DNA of 64,000 nucleotides from Comamonas sp. BIGb0124 (GCF_003752175.1 NZ_RJVF01000009.1:558001-622000), one strand, 5' to 3'. Positions 36,536 through 47,099 are shown, numbered from the stretch's first letter. Numbers and translations: made by a program. The notes: a model not told the origin generated them from the sequence alone.

Positions 36536-37414
36536 TCAAGTTACAGCCGATAAACTGTCGCTGACATTCCACCCGGCTAGTGGGTGAAGCGCCATATTGT
36601 CGCAAATTTTCAGGGTCCAATTGACTGGAAGTGAAGAAAAATTTGCGAAATCGCTAATTTTTTTTCCTTCAGGGATGTGGGCAAATACTGCGCTACCCGA
36701 TCCCGTCATTCGACCCTGTAAACCCAAGGATTGTAACGCCTCTATTGCTTGGGCCACTTCAGTATTCATACTGCATGCAGCTTCTTGCAAGTCGTTTTGT
36801 CCAAATCCGTATTGGTTTGCAGCAAAGACCGCTATTGTAGCAGGCTTTGTATCGCGCTTCAAAAGAGGCGATGAAAAAATTGCGGCGGTCTCGAGTCCGC
36901 CGGCGGGCTTGATCACCACAAAACGGGCCGGAGGCAGGCTGATGGGGGTCAGCCGCTCGCCGATGCCTTCGACCCAGGCCGGGCGGCCCGCCACGAAAAA
37001 CGGCACGTCTGCGCCCAGTTGCAATGCCAGGGCCTGCAGGCGATGGGTGTCGAGGCCGGTTTTCCACAGACGATTGAGCGCGATCAGCACGGTGGCCGCG
37101 TCCGACGACCCGCCACCCATGCCGGCCTGGGCCGGAATCTGCTTGTCGACGGCGATGTGCGCACCCTGCGTGCAGCCCGTGGCCTGCTGCAGCAGCCTGG
37201 CGGCGCGCAGGCACAGGTCGTCGGGCGGCAGGGGCGGGCCGAGGTCTTCGCGAGACAGGGCCGGGCCCTGGCGTGCCTCGATGTGCAGGACGTCGCACCA
37301 GTCGATCGGCATGAAGGCCGACTGCAGCAGATGGTAGCCGTCGGGCCGCCGGCCTGTGATGTGCAGAAACAGGTTGAGTTTGGCCGGAGCGGGCAGATCG
37401 TAGAGCGTCTTCAC
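36536..37414 (-). CDS. ispE: 4-diphosphocytidyl-2-C-methyl-D-erythritol kinase
   Basis: 292 residues, GHMP kinase family, a step of the MEP isoprenoid pathway. It has the N-terminal PAPAKLNLFLHITGRRPDGYHLLQS (with the active-site Lys), the ATP loop PAQAGMGGGSSDAATVL near 95-111, and the C-terminal MTGSGSAVFA. The GTG at 37414 gives the family N terminus; no ATG fits, and the ribosome-binding site is poor. The 3' third (36600-36890) is strikingly AT-rich compared with its 5' part, although the protein remains in family, so it may have been replaced by recombination. lolB is upstream. Confidence 0.94.
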   Translation of the reverse strand: MKTLYDLPAPAKLNLFLHITGRRPDGYHLLQSAFMPIDWCDVLHIEARQGPALSREDLGPPLPPDDLCLRAARLLQQATGCTQGAHIAVDKQIPAQAGMGGGSSDAATVLIALNRLWKTGLDTHRLQALALQLGADVPFFVAGRPAWVEGIGERLTPISLPPARFVVIKPAGGLETAAIFSSPLLKRDTKPATIAVFAANQYGFGQNDLQEAACSMNTEVAQAIEALQSLGLQGRMTGSGSAVFAHIPEGKKISDFANFSSLPVNWTLKICDNMALHPLAGWNVSDSLSAVT

Positions 37415-37490
37415 AGGGCTGGACGTGTTGCGGGAAAGAGACTCGCGGCGCCCGGCACGTAGCACGGGGCAGCCAGGACGAGTGCGTGCG

Positions 37491-37994
37491 CTAGCTGCCG
37501 CTGGCGTCGAACACCAGCTTGAGTTCGGTGGCGGGGGCGGGCCACTGCCGCACCGCCGACACACGGCCGTCGGGTTGGCGGCTGAGGTCGACCTGCCAGC
37601 CCTCGACGGCGGTGGCACGGCCATCCAGCCAGTCGAACAGGGCGGGAACGGGAACGGCAGTGCCCGTGAGACGGGTGATCAGCGCGTCGAGCGAGGCATA
37701 GGCCTGTTTCTGATTGCCTTGGCTGAGCACGGCCTGGCGTTCGTTCCAGGTCACTTCGGCGATGCGGCTGCCGACGGGCGACGTGAGTACCAGCTCACCT
37801 CGGGCAGGCTGGCCCGACAGCTCGAAACCGGCGGCAAAACCCTGAGGCTGGTCGGTGAGCGTCTGCAGCGACAGGCGACCGAGCCAATACCGGTCGGCAC
37901 TGGGCGGCAAGGTGCGGGTGGGGGTGGCGCAGGCAGAGAGCAGCAGTGCAGCGACACCGCCGGCCAGGGCCGACAGGCAGGCACGGCGCTGCAT
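37491..37994 (-). CDS. lolB: Outer-membrane lipoprotein insertion protein LolB
   Basis: 167 residues with a lipoprotein signal: the hydrophobic stretch ends LLLSAC with C22 as the lipidated residue. The body has the LolB pattern (YWLGRLSLQT, GFELSGQPARGELVLTSPVGSRIAEVTW, LFDWLDGR). It receives lipoproteins from LolA and anchors them in the outer membrane. The ATG overlaps the stop of the TPR gene upstream (TGATG), so the two are translationally coupled; ispE follows. The TPR-lolB-ispE order is common in Burkholderiales. Confidence 0.9.
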   Translation of the reverse strand: MQRRACLSALAGGVAALLLSACATPTRTLPPSADRYWLGRLSLQTLTDQPQGFAAGFELSGQPARGELVLTSPVGSRIAEVTWNERQAVLSQGNQKQAYASLDALITRLTGTAVPVPALFDWLDGRATAVEGWQVDLSRQPDGRVSAVRQWPAPATELKLVFDASGS

Positions 37995-39853
37995 CACGGC
38001 GTTCCCACGTTCAGCCGCTGCAGGGTGCTGCGCAGCACGGGAAGATCGGGATTGAGCTTCTGGGCATCGCGCCAGGCCTGGCGGGCTTCCTCCTGGCGGC
38101 CGACTGTCCACAGCACTTCGCCCAGATGGGTGGCGATCTCGGCGTCGGGGCGCAAGGCGTAGGCTTGCTGCAGCACGCGGATGGCCTCGGCGGTGTTGCC
38201 CATGCGGAACTCGACCCAGCCCAGGCTGTCGGTGATGAAGGGGTCCTTGGGAGAAAGCGACAGGGCCTTGCGGATGAGTTCACGCGCTTCGGGCAGACGC
38301 TCGTTGCGGTCGGCAAAGAAATAGCCCAGCGCGTTGTAGGCGTGCGCATGGGTCGGATCGAGCTTGATGACCTGCCTCAGCAAGGGTTCGACTTCGTGGT
38401 CGCGGTCGAGCTCGTCGGCCAGCATGGCCTGATCGTAGAGCAGGTCGGCGTCGGGCTTGCCGGCCAGCACCGCATCGCGGTTGAGTCCGTTGAGGCGGAC
38501 GTAGGCGTCGGCGCCCCTGCCGTTGTTGCGAAGCACCTGGATTTCGGCCAAGGCCTTCAGGCGTTCGACGGCCGCCGGCGTGGGGGCCGAGGGCAACGGC
38601 GTTTCGCGGATCAGGCGCAGGGCATCGTCGACGCGGCCTTGCCGGGCCAGCAATGCGGCGCGGCGCGACAGCGTGTCGGCCGCGGCGTCGGGGGCGTCGA
38701 TGCGCTGCAGCCACGCATCGGCCGCGTTGTAGTCACTGCGCTGTTCGGCCAGTTGGGACAGGGCCAGGAAAGCCTGGCGCTTGTTGGCCAGTTGACGTTC
38801 GCCGCGACCTTCGTTCTGGCTGATCTCGAGATAACGGCGCAGGCTGGCTTCGGCCGTGTCGAGCTGCTTCTGTTCCAGATCGAGCAGGCCGAGCAGCAGC
38901 CAGGCTTCGCCGGCCGGCGACGGTGCACCCAGCGCGTAGCTGTTGGCGGCCTGGTTCGGCGGCGCCTGCGTGACCTGTTCGAGCTGCGCGCGAGCCTCTG
39001 GCGAGCGGCGGGCCTGCAGCAGGATGCGGGCGTAGTCCAGCCGCACTTCGGCGCGTGCCGTGGGCTGGGAAAGATAGGTTTCGAGCAGGGGGATGGACAG
39101 ATCGCCCTTGCCGGCTGCGGCGATTTCCAGCGCCAGCAGCGCGGCTCCGTCGGCCTGGGGGGCGATGCGCTGGGCTTGCCGGGCCGCTTCGACGGCATCT
39201 TCCGCATTGTCGGCCTGCAGGCGCATGCGGCCGATCGTGACCCACGCGGCGGAGGCCACGGGCGGCTCGCCGGCTGCGATGCTGGGTTGCAAAGCGGTCT
39301 CGACCACCCGTGCCGCCAGCGCCTTTTCGCTGGCGCGCACATACAGCTGCGGAATCGCCAGGATGGAAATGGGTTGCTCGGGCAGGGGCGTGGCCGCGAT
39401 CTCGCGGCGCAGCGCATCCTGGGTTTCCGCGGTTCGGTTCAGGGCCAGCAGCGTCTGGAGCAGGTAGCGGTTGGCTTCCCTGGACTGCGGGTAGATCCGG
39501 CGCCAGGCTTCGATCGCCTGCAGGGCGGCATCGCCCGAACGGCTCTCGAGCGCGAGTTCGGTCGCCCGCTTGTACAGGGCCGGGTCGCCGGTGCGGCGTG
39601 CGGCGTCCAGGAAGATCGCGTAGCCGCGCGAAACGGCGCCTTCCTGCACGCTGAACTCGCCGAGCAGCAACTCGTACATCAGCCGGCCGTCCATGCTGGA
39701 GTTGAGCGGCGGATTGGCGGGCGGGTCGGCGCTCAGCGGCGTCGCCTTGGATGGCACCGGCTGGCTTTGCGGTGGCGCTTCCTGCGCCGAAACGGCAAGG
39801 CTCGCCAAGGGCGCAAGAAGGAAGAGCGAGCGAAACGCGGCGGACCAATTCAT
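37994..39853 (-). CDS. Tetratricopeptide repeat protein upstream of lolB
   Basis: 619 residues with a signal peptide (LFLLAPLASLAVSAQ, cleavage near residue 24) and then tandem helical repeats. The clearest TPR units are in the last third: HAHAYNALGYFFADRNERLPEARELIRKALSLSPKDPFITDSLGWVEFRMGNTAEAIRVLQQAYALRPD is spread over about residues 515-585. It is predicted to be a periplasmic or outer-membrane-associated scaffold. Its overlap with lolB suggests a link to envelope assembly, but no direct function is known. The ATG at 39853 starts the signal peptide. Confidence 0.88.
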   Translation of the reverse strand: MNWSAAFRSLFLLAPLASLAVSAQEAPPQSQPVPSKATPLSADPPANPPLNSSMDGRLMYELLLGEFSVQEGAVSRGYAIFLDAARRTGDPALYKRATELALESRSGDAALQAIEAWRRIYPQSREANRYLLQTLLALNRTAETQDALRREIAATPLPEQPISILAIPQLYVRASEKALAARVVETALQPSIAAGEPPVASAAWVTIGRMRLQADNAEDAVEAARQAQRIAPQADGAALLALEIAAAGKGDLSIPLLETYLSQPTARAEVRLDYARILLQARRSPEARAQLEQVTQAPPNQAANSYALGAPSPAGEAWLLLGLLDLEQKQLDTAEASLRRYLEISQNEGRGERQLANKRQAFLALSQLAEQRSDYNAADAWLQRIDAPDAAADTLSRRAALLARQGRVDDALRLIRETPLPSAPTPAAVERLKALAEIQVLRNNGRGADAYVRLNGLNRDAVLAGKPDADLLYDQAMLADELDRDHEVEPLLRQVIKLDPTHAHAYNALGYFFADRNERLPEARELIRKALSLSPKDPFITDSLGWVEFRMGNTAEAIRVLQQAYALRPDAEIATHLGEVLWTVGRQEEARQAWRDAQKLNPDLPVLRSTLQRLNVGTP

Positions 39854-39956
39854 GGAGGGATCATAAAGGAAGCTCTCCGTTTTTTCAGGACGCCGGGCGT
39901 AGGACGCACGGTCGACAGGGTGTCTGCCAGGCGCGGCCGAGGCGACAATGCGCCTC

Positions 39957-40829
39957 ATGCCTGAATTACCTGAAGTCGAGGTCACGCGCCTGAGTTTTGC
40001 CGACCGGATCCAGGGCGCGCGCGTCCTGGGCGTGCGCCTGGGCAAACCGCTGCGCTGGCCGCTGGGCTGCGAGCCCAGCGAACTGGTCGGTGCCCAGGTG
40101 CTGGGCGTGCGGCGGCGGGGCAAGTACCTGCTGCTCGATATCCAGCCTTCCGTTGCCTGGGCCGGTGCCGCCTTGCCGGCCGTGGCCGATGCCTCTCCGG
40201 AACCCCATGTGCTGTTGCTGCACCTGGGCATGTCGGGCAGCCTGCGCTTTGCCGACGCGCTGCCGCCGGCCGGCGACCATGATCATTTCGACCTGCACAC
40301 CGACCGCGGCTGGCTGCGCCTGCATGATCCTCGCCGCTTCGGCGCCGTCGTGTGGGCACGCGGGCAAGACGATCCGGTGGCCGTCAAGCTGCTGGGCCGC
40401 CTGGGTGTCGAGCCGCTCACCGACGCGTTCGATGCCCAGGCCTTCCACGCCCGGCTCAAGCTGCGGCGAGCCCCGATCAAGCAGGTGCTGCTGGCGGGCG
40501 ACGTGGTGGTCGGGGTCGGCAACATCTATGCCTCGGAGGCCTTGTTCCTCGCGGGCATCCGGCCCACCACGTCGGCCCACCGCATCAGCCTGGCGCGTGC
40601 GATCCGGCTGCATCGCGCCATCCGCGACGTGCTGGCCCGTGCCGTGGAGCGCGGCGGCAGTACACTGCGCGACTTCCAGAACGCGCAGGGGCAGGGCGGC
40701 TATTTTCAGCTCGAAGCCATGGTCTACGATCGCGCCGGTCAGCCCTGCCGCATCTGCGGCAGTCCCATCCGGCAGATCGTGCAGGGCCAGCGGTCGACCT
40801 ACTATTGCCCGCAATGCCAGAAGGCCTGA
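39957..40829 (+). CDS. mutM: Formamidopyrimidine-DNA glycosylase
   Basis: 290 residues. It removes 8-oxoguanine and other oxidised purines. The N terminus must be MPELPEVEV because the catalytic residue is the proline after Met, which fixes the ATG at 39957 rather than one three codons earlier. It also has [22 protein letters not shown], the helix-two-turn-helix [14 protein letters not shown], and the C-terminal zinc finger C-x2-C-x16-C-x2-C (CRICGSPI to YYCPQC). It is about 20 residues longer than usual, owing to an Ala/Pro insert near 68-82. mutY is next, so this is an oxidative-damage repair pair. Confidence 0.97.
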   Translation: MPELPEVEVTRLSFADRIQGARVLGVRLGKPLRWPLGCEPSELVGAQVLGVRRRGKYLLLDIQPSVAWAGAALPAVADASPEPHVLLLHLGMSGSLRFADALPPAGDHDHFDLHTDRGWLRLHDPRRFGAVVWARGQDDPVAVKLLGRLGVEPLTDAFDAQAFHARLKLRRAPIKQVLLAGDVVVGVGNIYASEALFLAGIRPTTSAHRISLARAIRLHRAIRDVLARAVERGGSTLRDFQNAQGQGGYFQLEAMVYDRAGQPCRICGSPIRQIVQGQRSTYYCPQCQKA

Positions 40830-40926
40830 GCGGGCGTCGCCGACACCGCCTTGTCCTCCCGGTCGTTTGTCCGATTCCTTTTCGATACCTGCAGGCGCTC
40901 TTTCGACGGCGCCGCTTTTCCTCACC

Positions 40927-42060
40927 ATGACCGGCATGTCCGACACCGTTTACGCCGAGCACGTTCCCGCCCTTGCCGCCTCTGCCCTGACCGGGCCGCC
41001 CGAGGGGTTGGCGGCATTTCCCGGCCGCCTGGTCGACTGGCAACGGGTGCATGGGCGCCATGCCCTGCCCTGGCAGCAGACCCAGGACCCCTACCGGGTA
41101 TGGCTCTCGGAAATCATGCTGCAGCAGACGCAGGTCAGCACCGTGCTGGACTACTACACCCGCTTCCTGGACCGCTTTCCCACCGTCGCCGATCTGGCCG
41201 CCGCGCCGCTGGACGACGTGCTGGCGCTGTGGGCCGGGCTGGGTTACTACAGCCGGGCGCGCAACCTGCACCGTTGCGCCCAAGACGTCGTGGCGCGTTT
41301 CGGCGGCGAGTTTCCGCGCAGCGCGGAGCAGCTCGAGACCCTGCCGGGCATCGGCCGCTCCACCGCCAGCGCCGTTGCCGCGTTCTGTTTCGGTGAGCGC
41401 GTGGCGATTCTCGACGGCAACGTCAAACGGGTACTGAGCCGTGTGCTGGCCTACGAAGGCGACCTGGCCCAGGCCCGCGCGACCCGTGCCCTGTGGGATA
41501 TCGCGACACGCCTTCTGCCGCGAGAGAACCTGGCTCGCACCATGCCTGCCTACACGCAGGCGCAGATGGATCTCGGCGCCACGCTGTGCACACCCAAGCG
41601 TCCGGACTGTCCCCGCTGTCCGGTGCAAGATTTGTGCGCAGGCTACCGCCTGGGCGAGCCGACGCGTTTCCCCATCAAGAGCCGTGTGCTCAAACGATCG
41701 TCGCAGACCCTGTGGCTGCTGTGGCTGCGCCGCGCGGATGGTGCCGTCTGGCTGTCGCAGCGTCCTGTGCCCGGGGTTTGGGCCGGACTGTTCTGCCTGC
41801 CGCTGTTCGACGAGGCAGCCGACCTGGCCGCCAGCGTGGGGCGCGAGGTGGGCGATGCCGGGCTGCATTTCCTGCCCATGTTCACGCACGTGCTCACCCA
41901 CAAGGACCTGCACCTGCATCCGGTGGTTCACGACTGGCCCGAAGGCGCGGCCGATCCTGCCTTGCCCGGACGCTGGGTGGACGCGGCGCAGCGCGCATCG
42001 ACGGGCATGCCGGCGCCGATCACCAAGCTGCTGGGCGACGGTCAGACGCGCCTGTTCTGA
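40927..42060 (+). CDS. mutY: Adenine DNA glycosylase
   Basis: 377 residues. It removes adenine mispaired with 8-oxoguanine. The HhH-GPD domain has E62 in SEIMLQQTQV, the hairpin LPGIGRSTASAVAAF and catalytic D163 in AILDGNVKRV. The 4Fe-4S loop C-x6-C-x2-C-x5-C follows (CTPKRPDCPRC and the C of QDLC). The C-terminal NUDIX-like domain recognises 8-oxoG (FTHVLTHKDLHL). A second ATG at 40936 is equally possible since neither has a clear ribosome-binding site. It is convergent with rapZ. Confidence 0.97.
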   Translation: MTGMSDTVYAEHVPALAASALTGPPEGLAAFPGRLVDWQRVHGRHALPWQQTQDPYRVWLSEIMLQQTQVSTVLDYYTRFLDRFPTVADLAAAPLDDVLALWAGLGYYSRARNLHRCAQDVVARFGGEFPRSAEQLETLPGIGRSTASAVAAFCFGERVAILDGNVKRVLSRVLAYEGDLAQARATRALWDIATRLLPRENLARTMPAYTQAQMDLGATLCTPKRPDCPRCPVQDLCAGYRLGEPTRFPIKSRVLKRSSQTLWLLWLRRADGAVWLSQRPVPGVWAGLFCLPLFDEAADLAASVGREVGDAGLHFLPMFTHVLTHKDLHLHPVVHDWPEGAADPALPGRWVDAAQRASTGMPAPITKLLGDGQTRLF

Positions 42061-42117
42061 GGTCGATCGCGCCGGCAGGCCGTCGTCTCCCGGCGGGCCC
42101 GGGCGGGGCGAGTGTTC

Positions 42118-43065
42118 TCAACTGCTGTGCTGGTCGAGCTCGCGATGGCGCTTGAGGGTGTTCCAGTCGCCGCTGAAGGCCTTGCTGAGCTGTTCGACGA
42201 GGTAGACCGACCGGTGCTGGCCGCCCGTGCAGCCGATGGCCACCGTGACGTAGTTGCGCTGGTCCTGGGCCAGCAGCGGCAGCCAATGGCGCAGGAAGCC
42301 GCTGATGTGGGCCTGCATCTGGCCCACGCTGTCGTGGCGCTGGAGATAAAGCGCCACCGGTTCGTCGCGCCCGGTGAGCCGCTTGAGCTCGGGCTCGTAG
42401 TGGGGATTGGGCAGCATGCGCACATCGAAGACATAGTCGGCATCGATGGGAATGCCGCGCTTGAAGGCGAACGACTCGAAGACCAGCACCAGGCTTTCGT
42501 GGGCGGTGGCTTCCAGCGTCAGCAAGGCCTTCACATAACTCTGCAATTGCGCCGCACGCATGATGCTGGTGTCGAGCACATGGGCCTGCTCGCGCAGGTC
42601 GGCGAGCAGCTCACGTTCGATCTCGATGGCGTCGATGAGCGCACGCTGCAGGTCGAGGGCGTCGTTGTCGAGCTGCTGGCTCGACAACGGGTGGCGCCGG
42701 CGCGTTTCGGAAAAACGGTGCACCAGCGTGGCCGTGGCCGCATCGAGGAACAGCGTCTTCACCATGACCCCGCCGCGTGCGCGCAGGCTCTGCAGCACAC
42801 CGGGGACCAGGTGCAACGAATGTGCACTGCGCACATCGACCGCGATGGCCACGCGCTCGCGGCGTGCGGCGGCCTGCATGTCGACGAAGGGCAGCAGCAG
42901 CTCGGGCGGCAGGTTGTCCACGCAGTAGTAACCGGCGTCTTCGAGGGCACGGACGGCGACCGATTTTCCGGATCCAGCCATGCCGGTGATGAGCACCAGC
43001 TCCAGCTGCGGGGCGGCTTCAGGGGACGGGGGGGCGGCTTTGTCGAGGGGGCCGGCGGTACTCAC
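42118..43065 (-). CDS. rapZ: RNase adapter protein RapZ
   Basis: 315 residues. It has Walker A GMAGSGKS at 28-35, the [12 protein letters not shown] segment, FLDA...[14 protein letters not shown], and the C-terminal [22 protein letters not shown] and [17 protein letters not shown]. In E. coli RapZ directs RNase E to GlmZ and senses glucosamine 6-phosphate; in betaproteobacteria the target may differ. It is the last gene of nadK-recN-rapZ and overlaps recN by four bases. The first 20 residues are an extension relative to E. coli. Confidence 0.96.
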   Translation of the reverse strand: MSTAGPLDKAAPPSPEAAPQLELVLITGMAGSGKSVAVRALEDAGYYCVDNLPPELLLPFVDMQAAARRERVAIAVDVRSAHSLHLVPGVLQSLRARGGVMVKTLFLDAATATLVHRFSETRRRHPLSSQQLDNDALDLQRALIDAIEIERELLADLREQAHVLDTSIMRAAQLQSYVKALLTLEATAHESLVLVFESFAFKRGIPIDADYVFDVRMLPNPHYEPELKRLTGRDEPVALYLQRHDSVGQMQAHISGFLRHWLPLLAQDQRNYVTVAIGCTGGQHRSVYLVEQLSKAFSGDWNTLKRHRELDQHSS

Positions 43066-44732
43066 GGGGTCTTTGCTCCTAACATTTCTCGGGCATGCGC
43101 CAGGGTGGTACCCGATTGGCGTTCGCCTCCGAGCATACGGCCGATTTCACCGACGCGTTGCTCCTCGATCACGCTGTTGATGGTGCTGATGGTCTGCCGG
43201 CCCTTGAGCTGCTTGTGGACCACCAGGTGGTGGTCGGCACAGGCGGCCACCTGGGGCAGGTGGGTGACGGCCATCACCTGGCGGTCGATGCCCAGCTGTT
43301 TCATGAGCCGGCCGACGGTTTGCGCCACCGTACCGCCGACGCCCGAGTCGACCTCGTCGAAGATCAGCGTCTGGGCCGTGCCGAAGCGGCTGGTGGTCAC
43401 CGCGATGGCCAGCGCCATGCGTGAAAGCTCGCCGCCCGAGGCCACCTTGCCCACCGGACGCGGGCGGCTGCCGGCGTGGCCGGCGGCCAGGAACTCGACG
43501 TTCTCGAGACCGTGCGAGGTGGGATGAGGGGCCGGGGACAGCGCGACTTCGAAACAGCCGCCCTGCATGCCCAGGCCCTGCATGGCCTGGGTGATCGCCT
43601 TGCCCAGACGGGGTGCGGCCGAGCGGCGCTGGGCGGACAGCCCCTGCGCCAGCTTGAGGTAGGCCTGACTCGCACGGGCCTCGGCGGCGCGCAGGCCGTC
43701 GAGGTCGGCCGCTGCATCGAGGCGGGCCAGGGCGTCCTGCCATTCGGACAGCAGGAGGGGCAAATCCTCGGGCATTCGCCGGAAACGGCGGGCCAGGGCC
43801 AGCCATGCGGCGATGCGTTCGTCCAGCTCGGCCAGCCGCTCGGGGTCGGGACCGTTCTTGCGCAGATAGGTGTGCAGGCTGTGCGCGGCGTCTTCGGCCT
43901 GGGCCAGGCTCTGGGCCAGGATGTCGGCGAGAGCGGCAAAGGCCGGTTCGGCGTCCTGGGCCTGGGCCAGCAGGCCCTGGGCCTGGCTCAGCAGCCGCAG
44001 CGCGCCGGCGGATTCGCCGCCGTCTTCGGCATCGGCTTCGAGCGCCTGCAGCGCGCCGCCGGCGGCATCCATCAGGTTCTGTGCGTTCGACAGGCGCAGA
44101 TGCTCGGCCTGCAGCTCGGTCCATTCGTCCGCGCCCGGCGCCAGCTTGCCCACTTCGCCGATTTGCCAGATCAGGCGTTCGCGTTCGGTCTGCATCGTGG
44201 CCTGGGCCTGCTCGGCCGCCTGCAGGGCTTGCTGCGCCGTGCGCCAGGCCGACCAGCCGGCCTGCAGCGGCCGTGTGTCCACGCCGGCATAGGCGTCGAG
44301 CAGATCGCGCACCGAGTCGGGCTGGGTGAGGCTTTGCCAGGCGTGCTGACCATGGATGTCGACCAGCATGCCGCCCAGCTCGCGCAATTGGGTGGCCGTG
44401 GCGGGGCTGCCGTTGATCCAGGCCCGCGATTTGCCGTCCTTGTCGATGAGCCGGCGCAGCAGCAGGGTGTCGGCGGCTTCGTAGCCGCTGGCCTCGAGCC
44501 AGGCCGAGACGGCGGGCGCACTGTCGAACTCGGCACTGAGCTCGGCGCGTGTGCAGCCGTCGCGCACGACGCCGGGGTCGGCGCGGGCCCCGAGCAGCAA
44601 CTGCACGGCGTCGATCAGGATCGACTTGCCTGCGCCCGTTTCACCGGTCAGTGCCGTGAAGCCGTCTTCGAGCTCGAGCTCGAGCGCGTCGACGATCACG
44701 AAATCCTTGAGAGCCAGGCGTTTGATGGCCAT
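43062..44732 (-). CDS. recN: DNA repair protein RecN
   Basis: 556 residues, SMC-like ATPase of double-strand break repair. It has Walker [21 protein letters not shown] at 29-48, a long helical coiled-coil middle part, the signature [16 protein letters not shown] and Walker [14 protein letters not shown], with the D-loop [12 protein letters not shown]. It is separated from nadK by 2 bp and overlaps rapZ by 4 bp, so these are one operon. RecN is usually SOS-induced; I saw no clear LexA box upstream of nadK. Confidence 0.97.
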   Translation of the reverse strand: MAIKRLALKDFVIVDALELELEDGFTALTGETGAGKSILIDAVQLLLGARADPGVVRDGCTRAELSAEFDSAPAVSAWLEASGYEAADTLLLRRLIDKDGKSRAWINGSPATATQLRELGGMLVDIHGQHAWQSLTQPDSVRDLLDAYAGVDTRPLQAGWSAWRTAQQALQAAEQAQATMQTERERLIWQIGEVGKLAPGADEWTELQAEHLRLSNAQNLMDAAGGALQALEADAEDGGESAGALRLLSQAQGLLAQAQDAEPAFAALADILAQSLAQAEDAAHSLHTYLRKNGPDPERLAELDERIAAWLALARRFRRMPEDLPLLLSEWQDALARLDAAADLDGLRAAEARASQAYLKLAQGLSAQRRSAAPRLGKAITQAMQGLGMQGGCFEVALSPAPHPTSHGLENVEFLAAGHAGSRPRPVGKVASGGELSRMALAIAVTTSRFGTAQTLIFDEVDSGVGGTVAQTVGRLMKQLGIDRQVMAVTHLPQVAACADHHLVVHKQLKGRQTISTINSVIEEQRVGEIGRMLGGERQSGTTLAHAREMLGAKTP

Positions 44733-44734
44733 GA

Positions 44735-45619
44735 TCAGCTAGTACCTTCGTTCCAGTGCAGTTTGCGGCGCAGGGTGTCAAAATAGCTCCAGCCCACGGG
44801 GTGCAGAAACCGCACTTCGTGGGCGGCACGGCGCACCTCGATGCGGTCGCCCAGCACGATGGTGGCCAGGGACTGCATGTCGAAGCTGGCGCTGACGTCG
44901 CGGCCGGCCACGACCTCGAGGGTGACCTCGCTCTGGTCGGACAGCACGATGGGGCGGTTCGACAGCATGTGGGGAGCGATCGGCGCCAGCACCCAGCCGC
45001 CCACGCGCGGATGCAGCAACGGACCGCCGGCCGACAGGGCGTACGCCGTGGAGCCGGTGGACGTGGCCACGATCAGGCCGTCGGCGCGATGGTTGGCCAC
45101 GAAACGGCCGTCGACTTCCACGCGCAGCTCGACCATGCCCGAGGTTGCGCCGCGGTTGACCACCACATCGTTCATGGCCGAGGATTCGAAGACGCAGTCG
45201 CCGCCGCGCATCACCCGGGCCCAGAGCAGGCCGCGCCGGTCGACGTCGTAGGCACCCGCCAGCATGGGGGGCAGGGCGTTCTGGTAATCCTTGAGCGGAA
45301 TGTCGGTCACGAAACCCAGGCGGCCCTGGTTGATGCCGATCAGCGGAATGTCGAACGGGGCCAGCAACCGGCCGATGCCCAGCATGGTTCCGTCGCCGCC
45401 GACCACCAGGGCCAGGTCGCAGCGTGCGCCGATGCCCTGCACATCCAGCACCGAGTGGCCCTGGATGCCGGTGTGGCGGGCCGTGTCCTGCTCGATGTGG
45501 ACTTCGCAGCCCAGACCCTGGACAAAGGCTGCCACTTCCTCGAGCAACTGCCGGGCCGCGTCGACTTGCGCCGCCTGGTATTTGCCGATGAGCGCAACAT
45601 GCTGGAACTGAATATTCAT
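44735..45619 (-). CDS. nadK: NAD kinase
   Basis: 294 residues. It phosphorylates NAD to NADP. The GGDG motif is at 74-77 ([12 protein letters not shown]), with [25 protein letters not shown], and [21 protein letters not shown] for substrate binding. The ATG at 45619 begins the [14 protein letters not shown] terminus; an upstream in-frame start would add six residues. It is first in nadK-recN-rapZ and divergent from hrcA across 89 bp, an order seen in many betaproteobacteria. Confidence 0.97.
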   Translation of the reverse strand: MNIQFQHVALIGKYQAAQVDAARQLLEEVAAFVQGLGCEVHIEQDTARHTGIQGHSVLDVQGIGARCDLALVVGGDGTMLGIGRLLAPFDIPLIGINQGRLGFVTDIPLKDYQNALPPMLAGAYDVDRRGLLWARVMRGGDCVFESSAMNDVVVNRGATSGMVELRVEVDGRFVANHRADGLIVATSTGSTAYALSAGGPLLHPRVGGWVLAPIAPHMLSNRPIVLSDQSEVTLEVVAGRDVSASFDMQSLATIVLGDRIEVRRAAHEVRFLHPVGWSYFDTLRRKLHWNEGTS

Positions 45620-45708
45620 GGCGAAATTAAAGCACAAATAAGCTGTGGAAAAAGACAGTATCGAACTCGATCCCGTGCGGGTGCTTCACTGCATACAATC
45701 GAAGTGTC

Positions 45709-46743
45709 ATGGATGATCGTTCCAAGCTGCTGCTCAAGGCTCTCATCGAGCGTTATATTGCCGATGGCACGCCCGTCGGCTCGCGCACGCTTTCCAAGGC
45801 TTCGGGCCTGGATCTGTCGCCTGCCACCATCCGCAACGTGATGGCCGACCTCGAGGAACTCGGGCTCATCGTCAGCCCCCACACCTCGGCCGGACGCATA
45901 CCCACGGCCCGCGGCTACCGTCTGTTCGTCGACACCATGCTGACCGCCGACCAGTCGGCGGCTGCGGGCAGCCCGGACTGGTCGACCCAGCGCCTGGTGC
46001 CCGACCAGCCCCAGAAGGTGATCGCCAACGCCGCCGGCCTGCTCTCCAACCTGTCGCAGTTCGTCGGCGTCGTCATGGCGCCGCGCCGAACCTCGGTGTT
46101 CCGTCATATCGAGTTCCTGCGGCTGTCCGAACGCCGCCTGCTGGTCATCATCGTAGCCCCCGACGGCGATGTGCAGAACCGGGTTATCTTTACCGAAGCC
46201 GACTACACCCAGCAGCAGCTCATCGAGGCCGCCAACTACCTCAACGCACACTTTGCCGGCATGGGCATGGACGAAGTCCGCATTCGGCTGCAAAGCGAGA
46301 TCGACAATCTGCGCGGCGAAATCGCATCGCTCATGCAGGCTGCGGTGCAGGCCAGCAGCGAAGCCATGAGCCAGGCGCAAGAGGAGGTCGTGATCTCCGG
46401 CGAACGCAACCTGCTGTCGGTCAGCGATTTCTCGACCGACATGAACCAGTTGCGCCGGGCCTTCAACCTCTTCGAGGAAAAAGCCCAGTTGCTGCGCCTG
46501 CTCGACATTTCCAGCCAGGCCCAGGGCGTGCGGATCTACATCGGTGGCGAAAGCCACATCGTGCCGGTCGAAGAGCTCTCCATCGTCAGCGCGCCTTATG
46601 CGGTCGACGGCCAGATCGTGGGCACGCTGGGCGTCATCGGCCCCACGCGCATGCACTACGACCGCATGATCCAGATCGTGGACATCACCGCCAAGATGGT
46701 GGGCAACGCGCTCAGCCATCAACCGCCGCCCGGACGCGGTTGA
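45709..46743 (+). CDS. hrcA: Heat-inducible transcription repressor HrcA
   Basis: 344 residues. The N-terminal winged helix ([45 protein letters not shown], about residues 6-50) binds CIRCE operators, and the GAF-like C-terminal part has [25 protein letters not shown]. It represses chaperone genes such as groESL until GroEL becomes limiting. I did not find a CIRCE inverted repeat in the 89 bp upstream gap, so autoregulation is not supported here. Confidence 0.97.
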   Translation: MDDRSKLLLKALIERYIADGTPVGSRTLSKASGLDLSPATIRNVMADLEELGLIVSPHTSAGRIPTARGYRLFVDTMLTADQSAAAGSPDWSTQRLVPDQPQKVIANAAGLLSNLSQFVGVVMAPRRTSVFRHIEFLRLSERRLLVIIVAPDGDVQNRVIFTEADYTQQQLIEAANYLNAHFAGMGMDEVRIRLQSEIDNLRGEIASLMQAAVQASSEAMSQAQEEVVISGERNLLSVSDFSTDMNQLRRAFNLFEEKAQLLRLLDISSQAQGVRIYIGGESHIVPVEELSIVSAPYAVDGQIVGTLGVIGPTRMHYDRMIQIVDITAKMVGNALSHQPPPGRG

Positions 46744-46970
46744 GCGGCGCGCGGCCGCGCCCACCGTTGCCGCACCGGTGCGTTGCGGGTGACTGGCGTG
46801 GGCCGCAGGGCCGCTCGGGCCGGTTGACTATCAAATGCCCGCATCCTGGACCGCTTTGCCGGAGCCGCCCCGGCAAGCCACTACAATGCCGCCTGGACCG
46901 CGTGCCGCCCGCTGGGGATGCCGTCCGGTCCGCGCAAACGTCCGTCGTGGCGTGCGCGAGTTTTCACGTT

Positions 46971-47047
46971 GGGCCGTTAGCTCAGTTGGTCAGAGCAGCG
47001 GACTCATAATCCGTTGGTCGCTGGTTCGAGCCCAGCACGGCCTACCA
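46971..47047 (+). tRNA. tRNA with CAT anticodon, probably tRNA-Ile2 (lysidine-modified)
   Basis: 77 nt. The acceptor stem GGGCCGT pairs with ACGGCCT, anticodon loop CTCATAA, T arm CGCTGG-TTCGAGC-CCAGC, discriminator A and encoded CCA. The C4-G69 and C5-G68 pairs are known TilS determinants that separate Ile2 from elongator Met, and the TTGGTCGCTGG segment matches E. coli Ile2 rather than Met. Elongator tRNA-Met cannot be fully excluded. A strong terminator follows at 47067. Confidence 0.8.
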
Positions 47048-47066
47048 TCTGAAAACTGGAAAAAAC

Positions 47067-47099
47067 AAAGGCTTACCGCCATCGCGGTAGGCCTTTTTT
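47067..47099 (+). terminator. Intrinsic terminator after the CAT tRNA
   Basis: AAAGGCTTACCGC pairs with GCGGTAGGCCTTT (one G-T pair) around CATC, followed by a run of T. It ends transcription of the tRNA and, in the other orientation with the A-run on its left, could also stop the minus-strand pseudogene transcript. Confidence 0.85.

Noticed and set aside
45620-45708. CIRCE operator upstream of hrcA
   Set aside because: No TTAGCACTC-N9-GAGTGCTAA-like inverted repeat is present in the gap.
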